Source: Coenobita brevimanus (Eukaryota > Arthropoda > Malacostraca > Decapoda > Coenobitidae). Taken from it: DNA of 64,000 bases. Location: NCBI GenBank assembly GCA_032717465.1, contig CM064653.1, forward strand, positions 33,343,809 to 33,407,808, given 5' to 3'. Under the pieces are notes generated by a model, which saw nothing but the letters and a program-made list of their open reading frames with translations, did no database searches and was not told where the DNA came from. Positions 1-11,300 of the stretch are shown here, piece by piece; positions within the stretch are counted from its first letter, which is position 1; each line of letters opens with the position of its first letter. Made by a program: the position numbers and the translations under genes.

Positions 1-168
1 GCAACCCTGGCTGTAGCCAGTGTGTGCGTGTGCCGACAAGTTTTCGATCGTTTGGTGAATTTTGTTGTTCTGGCGTGTCGACAGGTTAGTTTTTATTTTT
101 TTATTTTTTTATTTTTTTTTCTGACGCGGTAGTAATTTCTTATTCTTCGTTCTTCTGTTTCAATTATG

Positions 169-204
<36 letters not shown>

Positions 205-640
205 TGTATTTCGATTCTTTAATGGTTTAAGCATTTACAAAAGTGGAGAAATGTTTATAGAATGAAATATTTTCTTATGTGCTTGGGGGTTAAGGGGTTC
301 AGTTGCTGGACTGGAGGAAGGGACTCAGGGAGTGCTAACGGTCCACGGGTAGGGAGGCACAATACTTTCCTTGTCCCGGGCGCTGGCAACGCACGCTACG
401 CCACTGAACGAAGGCCTCTGACAGACCTCTCATGATGGCGACGGCGGCGGTAGCCTTCAATCTATCTGAAATTTGATCCCAGCGAAATGTATACTGAAGT
501 TCCTCTCCACCTGCAGGGCTGAGGGTCGTTTGTAAAACCGGGTAGTGGAGCTGCTGGGTTATCCTGTGCCACCAGGTGAAGGCGTTCCGCCCCAGCACCA
601 CTTTCCATAGTAAAAGGGTTAATGAAGACTGTATCTAACT
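1..640. other. unassigned flank, no recognised gene
   Basis: Mostly non-coding sequence with T-rich runs near 90-120 and a (TA)n tract. A CpG-richer patch at about 330-600 is open for 88 codons on the minus strand. It contains WWHRI and RWDQISDRLK but matches no family I recognise, and I see no convincing splice pair around it. It could be an exon or chance; I do not call it a gene. Confidence 0.3.
170..204. repeat. (TA)n microsatellite
   Basis: About 17 TA dinucleotides in a row, read directly. Confidence 0.95.
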
Positions 641-865
641 CTTCAGTTCAGAAAAAGACACTCATGAAGAATTTTTACTGATATATCAAGACTTCGAATG
701 AAATGAAGTAATCTTACTGAAGTGGTTAAGAGCAGGGAGAAAATGAAGGAGAACAGACGTAGATGAAAGGTGTGAGAAGAGAATGGTGCTAGAGAGGAGT
801 TAGAGCTGAGGGCAACTGGGATGGACTTAAGCAGAGGGAGTAGTGATAACAAAGGGGAATAAAAT

Positions 866-1869
866 CTATCTATCTATCTATCTATTGCCAGACGCCTCAA
901 TCCCGTTTGGGGTGGCCACAAACAAACCGCCTCCAAGTCGCCCTGTCCCCGGCCATTTCACTGCCCTGCTCCCAACTCACACCCCGCTCTCTCATATACC
1001 TCTCCACCCCATCCCTCCATCTCATCCTTGGCCTCCCCCTCCCTCTTCCCCCCTCCACCTCACTCACATACACTCTCTTTGTCAGTCTTTCACCCTCCAT
1101 CCTCTCCACATGGCCAAACCACCTCAGTGTGTTCCTCATAACGCTTCCTATCACATCCACATCAACACCACAACGCTCCTTTATATCCTCATTCGTCAGC
1201 CTGTCTCTCCACGTGACTCCACAGGCTCCTCTTAAATAACTCATTTCTACTGCTCTCACTCTTGACTTGTGTCCTTCCAACAATGTCCAAGCTTCACTTC
1301 CGTACGTTAGAGTTGGTATCACAATACTGTCATGTAGTAACTTTTTCACTTCCATGCTCACTTCCCTGTTTCTTATCACTGCTTTCAAAGAACCAGCAAC
1401 TTTTCTTCCCTGCTGTACCCTTTCAAGCACTTCACCCTCCAAACCTCCATCCTTACTCATCACACTACCCAAGTACTTAAACGTACTCACATTTTCCAAT
1501 TCCTCACCATCCAACCTCGCTGTACATTCACTAACTTCACCTCTCTCAAAGACCATCACTTTACTCTTCCCTACATTCACCTTTAGATTCCGTTTCTTAC
1601 ACACACTCTCAAACACATCCACCAAGCCTTGCAGCTCCCCTTCGTCTTCACTCAACAACACAGTATCATCTGCAAACAACAGTACAGGGAGTTTCCAAAC
1701 ACTATCCTCTCTCACCAGGGCCACTCCAACATCCACTACCCTACCTTGTACCTCTTTTATTACCCCATCCATGTACAGATTGAACAACCATGGAGACATG
1801 ACACATCCCTGTTTCAACCCAACTTTCAAAGAGAAAAATTCACTTAGTTCACCATCCACACGCACTGCA
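866..1869 (-). mobile_element. RTE-like LINE copy A, 5'-truncated, with 11-bp target duplication
   Basis: A 1.0-kb insertion on the minus strand. It ends at its 3' side in a (GATA)n tail (seen as CTAT repeats at 866-885). It is bounded by the direct repeat GGGAATAAAAT at 855-865 and 1870-1880. Removing the insert and one repeat restores the surrounding minisatellite. Three other copies of the family in this window (19480-20407, 57904-60600, 61212-63539) share the 3' end and the same kind of tail, a short 3' UTR plus microsatellite end typical of RTE-clade elements. The clade name is inference from protein motifs. Confidence 0.85.
897..1865 (-). pseudogene. reverse transcriptase C-terminal half of LINE copy A
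   Basis: An open frame of 322 codons covers the second half of an RT domain: the GLKQGCVMSPWLFNLYMDG motif, the catalytic box as FADDTVLLSE, then the thumb/C-terminal region with KYLGSVMSKDG, YGSEAWTLLE and LRWFGHVERM, ending HPKRD and a stop close to the GATA tail. The endonuclease and RT fingers are absent, so the copy is dead on arrival (5' truncation is normal for target-primed reverse transcription). Compared with the copy at 57932-59194 it is nearly identical, which implies recent activity of the family. Confidence 0.85.
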
Positions 1870-2910
1870 GGGAATAAAATAGAGTAATTTACGGCGAGCG
1901 CAGGGGATTAGGTTTGAAAGGGGTTAGAGCAAGGAAGAGTCTGAGTTAACGACACGGAATTTTGAGCAGAAGGTAAGTTAGCTTCAGAGAAGAGGGAGTT
2001 AGGGGTGAGTTAGAGCAGAGGGAAACTAAATTAGAAAGGAACTAGAGCAGAGGCGAATAACTCCAGGGAGGAGTTATAACAGAACTCAGTGAAAGGGATA
2101 GATTGTGCAGGAGTCAAAGCAGAGGGAGTTATGTTAACGAGGAGTTAGAGCAGAGGGGAGTCGGTATCAGAGAGCTTAGAGGAAAGAATTAGGTTTGAGT
2201 TAAGCAGGAGCAACTAGGTTTGACCTTACAGGGAATTGGACGAGGGGAGTTAGGACAGAAGAAAATGAGATTATAGTTAGAGCAGAGGACTGGTGGTTTA
2301 GGTTGGTTAGAACAGAGGGGTATAAAATTAGTGAGTTGTTAAAGCGGAGGGAGTCAGGTGGGTGGGGAGTTACAGCCAGCTTGGGCCCCATCATGGATGC
2401 TTCACTGGTGATTTTGTATTGTACATTGCTCAGATGCGTGGTTATCCTCTTTTGGATATTTTATTGAAAGCTTTGCCATTGTAAAGCTAGCGGTTGTGGT
2501 GTTTCCTGGGTTCCCTTCTTTCGCCTACTCTCTTCCTCCTATTCCCCCCCAATACCATGCATGTTGCAGTCGTGGGGGGGGGGGGAGGTTCTCTGGGGTC
2601 TAGGGCTGGGGCCTGATGTTGAGGGTGGTGTTGTACGGCTTGCCCCGTCCTCGGATCTCAGCCTTTGACCCTACTAATCATGCTTGGTCCTTTTTCCTCT
2701 CTTCCATCTTTTTTCTTCTTTTCTTTCACATATCCTAGGGTCTGTGAGCCGTGCCGATGGGATGCAAGGCTGTCTCCGTTTTGTCAGTCGCGAACGGCCT
2801 CGGGGAACCACGGGTACGGTAGTCTTTTGTCATATTCGTTTGCCCTTACTCCTGATCTGGGCTGACTGGAGTGGACCAGTTTATTTCCCGTTTTACGCAT
2901 TCGGCTCACC

Positions 2911-3047
2911 ATGGCCATTAATGAAATTTGTACCTTTTTTGAAGGAGCAACGGGAGAAGCTCCTCCTGAACCTTCTCCCGGTACTTCGTCAGGCCTAACC
3001 CCAGTGATGACCCAGGATCTGTTTTTGACCACTGCTTCGTTAGTCCT
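2911..3047 (+). pseudogene. start of LINE ORF1 (interrupted by insertion)
   Basis: From the ATG at 2911, preceded by CACC, the frame reads MAINEICTFFEGATG and continues open for 45 codons to the edge of the inverted-repeat element at 3048. The upstream 300 bases are GC-rich and promoter-like (internal promoters are usual in this class), but no specific motif is claimed. The remainder of ORF1 is taken to resume after 6627. Confidence 0.4.
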
Positions 3048-3518
3048 GTCCCTGCTGTAGAGACCCGTATACATCTTCTTAGGAAGAGACTTTGACTAGT
3101 GATTTGAGTAAAGGATACCTCCAGCTTCAGAACAGCACTAGGTGGACTTGCTAGAATCATAGCGTAAGTGAGAAAATGGTGGTTTTCAAGATGGCCGCCA
3201 CCAGGGCCTTTCAGGACTATAAAGGCTTACAATTTCTAATAAAAATGTAGTACCTGGAAGACTAATATGGGGTTTCCAGGCACGGCCGACACGGTGGTGC
3301 CTATAGGAAATCAATATGACCTTGCATAGTACCCGAAATCCAAGATGGCCGCCATCCGTACCCTCCCCAAACAAAAAGTCGTATATCTTTTGAAAGAAAC
3401 ATCGTGACTGGACGATTTTCCTGTTCATCATGAGGTTTTCAGGCACTACCGACACGATAGTGCCTTTACTGATTCGATATCATCACGTTTGATACCCAAA
3501 ATTCAAGATGGCCACAAA
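3048..3518 (+). repeat. left terminal inverted repeat with internal modules
   Basis: The pair of 6162-6627. It is itself built from about 150-170-bp related modules, each with a CAAGATGGCC(GCC) block (near 3189, 3342, 3507) and a short hairpin of the type GGCAC...CCGACACG...GTGCC (near 3275-3303 and 3432-3463). Confidence 0.8.
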
Positions 3519-4059
3519 TAAGTAATGAAAACATAATCGTAGAAATGTAATTATTCACGGACATTTCCCAGTCAGAAAGATATCAATACCATGTGAAGCT
3601 CATTTCACGAACATATGACAATCATGACTGAAATATCGCATTTTCACATATTTTGACAAACTGACTCTTATGACAAAAAATTGCACATTTGACATCCGGC
3701 TTTTTGCACAAACATCGCATTGAGCCACACTTGCCCATGCACGTAGAAACGACAAGCATTCTTTGAGGTAATGGATTCAGACATTTTTCAGGTAGTAGTT
3801 TGTCATTGTCTTGCACCCATCCGTATTTGGTCGGGTCTGTGGCAGGTGGGTAACATCAAGAAAGCATGGAACTTTACAGACAGAATAAAATGCTCTCTTG
3901 ATGTGGCCACGAATTGTGCTTGAAGTTGGTAGCAGGGCTTCCAAAGATTTTGGTGTCTGAGATCACAGTTGGACTTCCACCCGGAGCTGGTCGAATGTTC
4001 GCGATTCGGGTTTGCTCCTCACACCAGTCCACTCCCGAATGAGATACTCTCATCTTTCA

Positions 4060-5861
4060 TCAAGATCTCGTCAGAGAGATTGTCAGACTCAGCAAAATCA
4101 GCCAAGTAATGCTCTGAATCACATGACAGAGACGTGTGTTTGGTACCTGTCTACTCAGTGCATCATCACCAGTCAATACATGTGCCTTCACGATGACTTT
4201 AGATAGTCCTTCTCCCAGCTTACATGCAAGAGTGTGTAGTGGTATATGACGCCGTCGCTCATAGGTGCCTAACTCTACCCACAGTTGTTGTAGATTTTGC
4301 TTTTGAAAATGTTGATCGTAATGAAGGAGACGTGCTACTGTGTCTGTGTCGTTGGAGACTACTAGCAGCCGTCTACTTCCCCGATCCACCTTCCATTCAC
4401 ATATCATCACTATGCTATCATCGGTTTCTTCTGCATCACATGTCAGCATGTCGATAGGTTCTGTAGTTTCAGAAGACAGTTGGGTGGACGGCCTTCCAGT
4501 AGAAACTCTGCTGACACAACACCATCATCTGTGACGCATCCACCAAGCACATCATCCAACTTCACCAGCTCAGGAGTCGAGGTAAGATCGTGAACGACAC
4601 GCTGTAGCATAATTTGTTGACTGAGGAGGTCCAAAACTTGTTCATCTGTTAGGGTATTGAGACACCTGCAGTGAGCCAAGTGAGGTCAACAGATTCAACT
4701 CCACCAGCGTGATGTAGCCTTTCTCCACCCTTAACAGATGACTGTAAGTGGCTGTCAAATACGATATGGAGGCTGGACCTGAAACAAATAGAGCAGCCTG
4801 ATGATAGCACAATTGATTGCACTATCGAATGTTCCAAATGAAGCCAAGTTTGGAAAGGAACCTATTTTCGACATGAAGTCCAAAATAACAGATGCATATC
4901 CGGCAGGAAAGCAGAACTTATCATCTGTTAAGCTCTTCACCAAGTTTGCGATGAGTGCACTTTTGTCAGGCTTGGAAGGAAGATCTCCTTCAAATAGAGA
5001 TGAAACAGGCAGGATATCATGGGCATCGATAAATTCAAATTCCATGCCTCGCTGTTTCACGATTTCGATGTCGCACTGAGCCACTGTTTGCGATGAGTGC
5101 ACTTTTGTCAGGCTTGGAAGGAAGATCTCCTTCAAATAGAGATGAAACAGGCAGGATATCATGGGCATCGATAAATTCAAATTCCATGCCTCGCTGTTTC
5201 ACGATTTCGATGTCGCACTGAGCCACTGCTATCATATCCGATGTCACAGCAGAAGTTGCACTTACATAAGTGGATGGTTTGCTGCCGAGTTGAGATAATT
5301 TCCTCTTCGATATAATGGTAGAGAGTTTTTTGGTCTTGTCAACAAACCTCTCTCTCTCCGGAAGTCTCTTACCAGTTGAACCTCATTCACTAGCACTTGG
5401 AGCAACCCTACGGCAACTTCATCCAGTGCCAGTTGCTTAGTGCTTAGATTGTGCAGTTTGATGGCAGGAGCCTTGATGATGTAAGGGTTACTCCAGTCTC
5501 GCACAAAGTCCAAGAGTTTTGAAACGTTTTCATTCAGCTGATGAGATTTGTGTCCATTAAGTTCATGATGAACCCTCGCCGATTCACCATGATTCATCGA
5601 TGCATCACTCATAATATCCCTGAAGTTGTTTGAGATGAGGTGAATTTCGTATAAAATGAGTTGCCATTCGACCACGACCCTCAGACTTCTTGTTTGACCA
5701 TTCTTTACAGCTGCTATTTCACGGACACACTTCCTGCCTATTGCACCACCATAGAGTTTTTCGGAGGACTTCCCTTTTTGTTGGCAAATGATGCATCTGT
5801 CAAGTTGAAGGGCTGGAGTTGGCTGGGAAATACATAAGGTAATTCCTGTATCATCGTCCAT
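4060..5861 (-). pseudogene. broken gene of an invertebrate repeat-borne family, PIN/FEN-like nuclease pattern
   Basis: Minus-strand pieces in order: 5861-5262 (a cysteine pair CIICQQKG near the N terminus, later KLHNLSTKQLALDEVA), 5230-4690 (FEFIDAHDILPV, then FDSHLQSSVKGGERLHH), and 4679-4060 (EETDDSIV, LLVVSNDTDTVARLL, RRRHIPLHTLACKLGEG, KAHVLTGDD). I recognise the whole layout as a protein type common in arthropod, mollusc and cnidarian genomes, usually unnamed. Acidic clusters E-x-x-D, S-N-D-T-D and T-G-x-D followed by a helix recall the metal site of PIN/FEN1-type nucleases; that is inference. The expected TGCD reads TGDD here. Frameshifts, including a 142-bp tandem duplication, break the gene. 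Confidence 0.5.
4944..5227. repeat. 142-bp tandem duplication inside the nuclease-like gene
   Basis: The segment from GTTTGCGATGAGTGCAC (4944) to GAGCCACT recurs almost identically from 5086, giving two copies with period 142. The length is not a multiple of three, so it shifts the frame. Near identity means the duplication is recent. Confidence 0.9.
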
Positions 5862-6161
5862 GCTGCAGGCCTGTTACAAAAGTTGACCACAGAATTCCCA
5901 TCAGTTAGGATTCCATTACCTAAAAAGACACAGAAATGGACATTAGTGACTAGAATAGAGCACACAATTACGATATGAACGAGAGTGAATACATGTATAC
6001 CAAGTATAATTATGGAACAAATATTAGGACTTTCAGGGTCTGCTTAACATCACGCTGCCAGGCATTTACAAAAAACAACAGAAATAGTAATATCCAATAC
6101 CACTGCTATTCCAGCTGTATCGAAAATTTGACAACCTTCTTGTTAGCTATGGATTTTGGAA

Positions 6162-6627
6162 GAAGGCCATCTTGATTTTTGAGTGTTATATGTTGTGATA
6201 TCGAATTAGTAAAGGTACTGTCATGTCGGCAGTGCCTGAAAACCTCATAACAAAAAAATCGTCCAGTCACGATGTTTCTTTCAAAAGATACACAACTATC
6301 TTGTTTGGGGAGGGTCTGGTTGACGGCCATCTTGGATTTCGGGTACTATGCAAGGTCACATTGATTTCCTGTAGGCACCATCGTGTCGGCCGTGCCTGAA
6401 AACCCCATATTAGTCTCCCAAGTACTACATTTCTATTAGAAATTGTAAGCCTTTATAGTCCTGAAAGGCCCAGGTGGTGGATATTTTGAAAACCGCCATC
6501 TTCTCACTTATGCTATGATTCTAGTAATTCCACCTAGTACTGTTTTGAAACTGGCGATATCCTTTACTCAAATCACTAGTCAAAGTCTCTTCCTAAGAAG
6601 ATATAAACGAGTCTCTACAACAGGGAC
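6162..6627 (-). repeat. right terminal inverted repeat
   Basis: Reverse complement of 3048-3518 at roughly 85-90% by eye, with several small indels. It contains the inverted forms of the AAGATGG blocks and of the GGCAC/GTGCC hairpins. Confidence 0.8.
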
Positions 6628-8325
6628 TGGATTACATCTTCCTCCTCTCCTTCTCCCCTACTGACGGTGTCCACTCCCAGTCCATCCTCCTCACGTCCTC
6701 GGTCCTCCAGTCCCCCAGCTCCCGTTCTATCCTCCTTTGCATGTTCTTCCTCTTCTATTGTTACCCTCCGCCCCTATCTTCCTCCTCCTCCTTCTGTCTC
6801 TGTTCCCTCTCTGTCCCTTTCTCCTGACCTCGTCCTTCTTCTTCTGTCCCCACCCCTTCCCTCACTGCCTCTCTAATCAGTAGACCTGGGCCAAGTTTTT
6901 CGATATCTCATCCACAGACGACGACCTCTTGCTTCACATCTTCCTCCTTCACCAGGTAGGCAGAGATGTCACTTTCTTGGTATGAACCAATGGTTCCCGC
7001 CTTGTTACAGTTCACAGTGCTACCCAAGCCGAGAGAGTGACATCTTTTGTTGATTGTTCAGGCCACCCGATTTCTGTCTCCTCGGATATTCAACTTAATT
7101 CTTCTGCCAGAACCATCCGTATACCATCGTCCACGTCCTTAGGCCAGAGACCTTTCACGGACTACTCTGGCGATATCCGACTCATCTTTTTTGAGCAGCA
7201 GCATCCCATCCGCTCAGTCCAGTGCTGCACCATTCCCCCTCATGGACGCCGACATCAGCCAGCTAATATTGCTAAGATCGTCTTCAACTCTCGAGATATT
7301 ACCCCTACCATCATCACTGAGGGCAATGTTTTACAGGTCATACTATATATTCCGTCTCTGCCAGTGCACATCTTGGTGCTTTGGCCACCCTGCTAAGTGC
7401 TGTCGGTCAACTGCAGTCTGCCCCAACTGCGCACAAGCTGGCCACACGTCCTCTGATTGTGCTTCCACCATCCAGTGCTACCCTAACTGTCAGGATAGCC
7501 CTTCTGCTATTTACTGAAAATGTCCTGTTTATCTGTTTGAGGCAGAAGTGTCCAGCATTTGCTGGAAAACTGGCCTCTCCCTTCGTAAGGCCTGTAGCAG
7601 AGTTCGCAGCCTCAGTCACCATCCAGCCGTTATGTACGTGCACCTAGTTCGTCCTACTCTGTGGTGTCGCCAGTCTCCAGCTCCTCCAGTGTCTTAGCTC
7701 TAGTCCCTGTTTCTAATTCATTCTCTGCTTTTGTTTCCCTTCCTGATTCTTCTTTTTCTCTCCTTTGTTCCTCGCCTCCTTCACTACCTCCCTCTACGTC
7801 TGCATATTCTTGGTCGTCTCCTCCATCCTCCTCTCTTCACGTAGGCAAACCTCAATGTGTCCGGGCCTCTCTTTCTCACATTCCTGGTCTCTACCCCCCC
7901 AGCTTCTCCTGTCCAATCTCCCAAACGTTTCTCACGTTCCACTCCCCCTTCCAGTACCTCAGCCTCTCCATTGTCCACCTGTCAGCACCGTCAGGTCATC
8001 TTGTCGGTGCACCCCTGTCCTGTTTTGTCTCCCTCGGATACAGAGATCATTCAAGATATTGCCTCCTATATTCACTGTACATCCTCCATATCCTCCCTTG
8101 TTTCTGTGGACGTTCATCCACCTCCCTCTTCACTTTCTCCTACTCCTGTTCCTTCCCCTTCTCTTGAACCTTCTCCTCCCCCCCAGCTCTATCCGTCCTC
8201 CCCCCTCTGTGACATCCATTTCATCTTTCTCTTCTCCTGTTCTTTCGGTCCTCAATCTCCCTATGCCTCCCGGGTACTCTCACCCTGACCGTCATGTGGG
8301 TCCATCACCCTCTTCCCAGTCTTAA
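6628..8325 (+). pseudogene. LINE ORF1 remainder with CCHC zinc knuckles
   Basis: CT-rich, S/P-rich degenerate frames follow the inserted element. At about 7355-7500 a cysteine/histidine cluster is readable in one frame: FGHPAKCC, then CPNCAQAGHTSSDC (a C-x2-C-x4-H-x4-C knuckle) and a further C-x2-C pair. Such knuckles bind the element's RNA in the ORF1/Gag-like protein of I-type LINEs. Downstream to 8325 is low-complexity S/P/L-rich sequence. Several frame changes mean no intact protein remains. Confidence 0.6.
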
Positions 8326-8340
8326 TTCTTGTTTCTCCTC

Positions 8341-11300
8341 ATGGCCCTTCTACAATGGAATATACTTGGTCTTGCTTTCCATCGTCCTTCCTTACGACGC
8401 CTCATATCCGTTCACGATCCTCTGCTTGTAGCTCTCCAACAAACTTTTCTTTGTGCTTCCCCTGTTCCTCTTCCAGGTTTTACCTTTCACAATTCTCCTC
8501 CTCCTTTTTCTGCTGCTCCTCTAATCCGCAACACTTCCTTTTGAAATCATTTCTGTTCCTTCCTCTATCCCTCATGCTTCTGCCCATCTTTTTCTTTGCT
8601 GCTGGGTCACTGTCATCTCTCTCTGTTACTCTTCTTCTATTCCTTTTGATTTTTCTGCCTTTTCCTCCTTACATCTTTCCCTTCCTACTCCAATTATCCT
8701 CCTTGGAGACTTCAATTGCCGTCATGCCCTTTGGGGTTACTCCGTTGTCATTCCCAGGGATCGCCTCTTTGAACAGTTTTTTCCTTCGTCTGATCTGTTT
8801 CTGCTCAATACTGGCTGTCGCATATACTTCGACTTTGTACTCCTTCCTTGTCTTGCATCGATCTGTCTCATTGTTTTCCTTCTATTTCCCTTAACTTCCA
8901 CTGGTTGGTTCTGGATGATTTTCTTTTGTGGTCACATTCCTATCAAGTTTTCCCTTACTTCTTTCTGTCCAGTTCCTCGTCTTCCTCATTGGCAGTTCCA
9001 TGCTCTCAACTGGAGCATATTTTCCCCTCTTGCAGTCCCCTCTTTACCTCCTTCCTCCTTTTCTTCTCCTCACGAGGTGCATTCTTTCTGTGGTTTAGGA
9101 GCTGCCCTCACTGCTATCCCTAGAAATACCAGACTTCCTACAGCCAAAACTGTGCCGTGGTGGACTCCTGAATGCAAGCATGCCCTCCGTGTTAAACTTG
9201 CTGCATGGAAAAGCTTCCATCGTCAACGACCTACACCAGATTGTACCTGTAGTCTCTTACTATTTCTCCGTGCATTTGCAGCCTTCCGCCATACTACCCA
9301 TCGAGCCAAATGCCGCAGTTGGACGTCCTTTGTTTCTAGTATTTCGTCGGATGTTCCAGTTACTGGATCTTGGTCTCACATCCATAGAATCTCTGGTAAG
9401 CATATTCCGCCTTGGGCTTCTGTTTTTTCTTTAGATGGTCGGTCTGTAGCTAATTCTTCTTTGATTGCTGAAGCTTTGGGTAGTTATTTTAGCCTTGTAA
9501 GCACAGGGTCCCACCATCTCCAGATTTTCACTGTCTTAAATCTCTTTCTGAGTCTGTCCTGATTTCTTTTACTTTGTCTGCCGAGGGGACTATTAATGCA
9601 CTTTTTACTCTCCGTGAGTTGTCGTCCACACTTCAGTTGTGTAAAGATTCCAGCGAGGGTCTCGATGTTATTCATTATAGAATATAAAAACATCTCTCTC
9701 CCAGTGCCATGTCTTTTCTCTTGACCCTTTACACCAGTATTTGGTCTGAGGGTTTCTTTCCTCCTGCTTGGCGTGTGGCGGTCATCCTACCATTTCTAAA
9801 GCCTGGTAAAATAGGTCGTCTTCCTCAAGACTACCGTCCCATTGCTCTGACCAGTTGTTTATGTAAACTGCGTGAACATATGATCAGTTGTCGACTTATG
9901 TGGCACCTTGAATCCCGTTGTCTTTTTCCCCCTTACAGTTTGGATATCGAAAAGCTCGTAGCACCTAAGATCCTCTCCTTCATCTGGAGTATTCTATATG
10001 TGCTGCCTTTTCCCTTCGCTGGTCTGTCATTGCAATATTTTTTTTATTTGGAAAAGGCTTATGATATCACATGGCCATATCATATTTTGCGTTGTCTTCG
10101 TTCCCTTGGTCTTCATGGTAACACTGGTGTTTTTCTTCAAAATTTCCTTTCCATTTGAACCTTCCATGTCCGTCTCGATGTCCATCTCTCCCGTGCCTTC
10201 CCCCAACATGAAGGCGTCCCCTTAGGGCTGTTTCCTCAGTACTACGGTACCCTTTTTCTCATCGCCATTAACGGTATTGTCTCTTCCCTGCCTTCCGCTG
10301 TTTCCACCTCTTTATATGTCGACGATTTTGCTATTTATGCTGCGAATTCGGATCTCCCTTGTCTCCAGTCTCTTATTCAGTGTGCCATTACAGCAGCATC
10401 CACTTTTGCCACAACTCATTGTTTTCGTTTCTCTCCCTCCAAGTCTTATGCATTGCCATTTACCCGTTCCTGTACGATCCCTCAGTCACCTCTTTACCTG
10501 TATGACGCGCCTCTTCCTTATCGATCTTTTACAACCTTTCTTTGTCTTGTCTTTGACTCTCGGTTTAACTGGAATACACATGTTTTTTTCCTTCGTTCTT
10601 CCACTCTTCATCGTCTTTACCTACTGCAAACTCGGTTTCATCTTTCGTGGGGCGCTAATCGCACCATGCTTCTTCGTCTCCACTCTGTCCTCATTCTTTC
10701 TAAACTCAATTATGGGTGTCAAGTCAATTCTTCTGCCCTCCCATACTCTTTCGAAACTTGACTCCATCATACTGGTCTTCGTTTAGCCATAGTGCCTTTC
10801 AGTCAATCCCAGTCACAAGCCTTTGTCGAATCGGGCTTCCCCCTCCCCCCTCTCCTCTCGTCATTCTCTTCTTACAGCTAAGTCTTATGCACGTCTGCTT
10901 CAGTTTCCTTCTGATAAGTTGCTCCGCCCTACTCCCTCAGTTAGCCGCCCTTTTCAGTCTGCCTTGCATCTCCTGCATCCTTTCTCCCTCCTCCTCTTCA
11001 GTCTAATGGTTTCACCTTTTCACCAATTCTTCCCTTTCGTCCTGTTTCTTTACCCCTTGGCTTCAACCTCCTCCAGTGGTCTGGTCTTCTTTTCTCCCAT
11101 GTTCACGCTCTCTTCTTTCTCCTGTCGCTCTCCACTCCCTTTTTCTTGAACTTATGTCTTCTCATTCTTTTGCTACTCCTATCTTTACCGATGGTTCCAA
11201 ATCTCTTCGCGATGTTGGTTTTGCTGTCGTCTCCACAGAGTCTTCTCTTTCCAGTTCCCTTCCTTCTGTCGCGGGTGTCCTCAGTGGAACTTTATGCTAT

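Larger units (their letters stand above)
641..2395. repeat. degenerate GA-rich minisatellite, left block (interrupted)
   Basis: Loose repetition of a purine-rich monomer around GAGTTAGAGCAGAGGG is seen at about 710-850 and 1880-2390. Monomers vary in length (about 20-40 bases) and are heavily diverged. The array is broken at 866-1869 by an RTE-like LINE. The same monomer resumes at 12960-13470, so the block probably was one array split by later retroelement insertions. Confidence 0.6.
3048..6627 (-). mobile_element. element with ~470-bp terminal inverted repeats and a nuclease-like gene
   Basis: Sequence 3048-3518 reappears inverted at 6162-6627, starting from GTCCCTGYTGTAGAGAC at the outer ends and staying alignable through CAAGATGGCC at the inner ends. 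Between the arms lie about 2.6 kb of non-repetitive sequence with a broken minus-strand gene (4060-5861). No DDE transposase is visible. The unit sits inside ORF1 of a LINE, so it behaves like a transposon or a mobilised passenger. I could not identify a clean target-site duplication: flanks TTAGTCCT and TGGATTAC do not match. The superfamily is unassigned. Confidence 0.7.

Noticed and set aside
335..601. Possible host exon on the minus strand
   Set aside because: Open for 88 codons and CpG-richer than its surroundings, but without recognised homology or a consistent splice pair.
843..1887. Plus-strand frames of 110-206 codons over LINE copy A
   Set aside because: They are antisense shadows of the reverse transcriptase on the minus strand; the same applies to 57920-59096 and 59261-60151.
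6667..6876. Ser/Pro-rich 69-codon frame as an independent gene
   Set aside because: It lies within the CT-rich ORF1 remnant of the I-type LINE, where all frames look alike.
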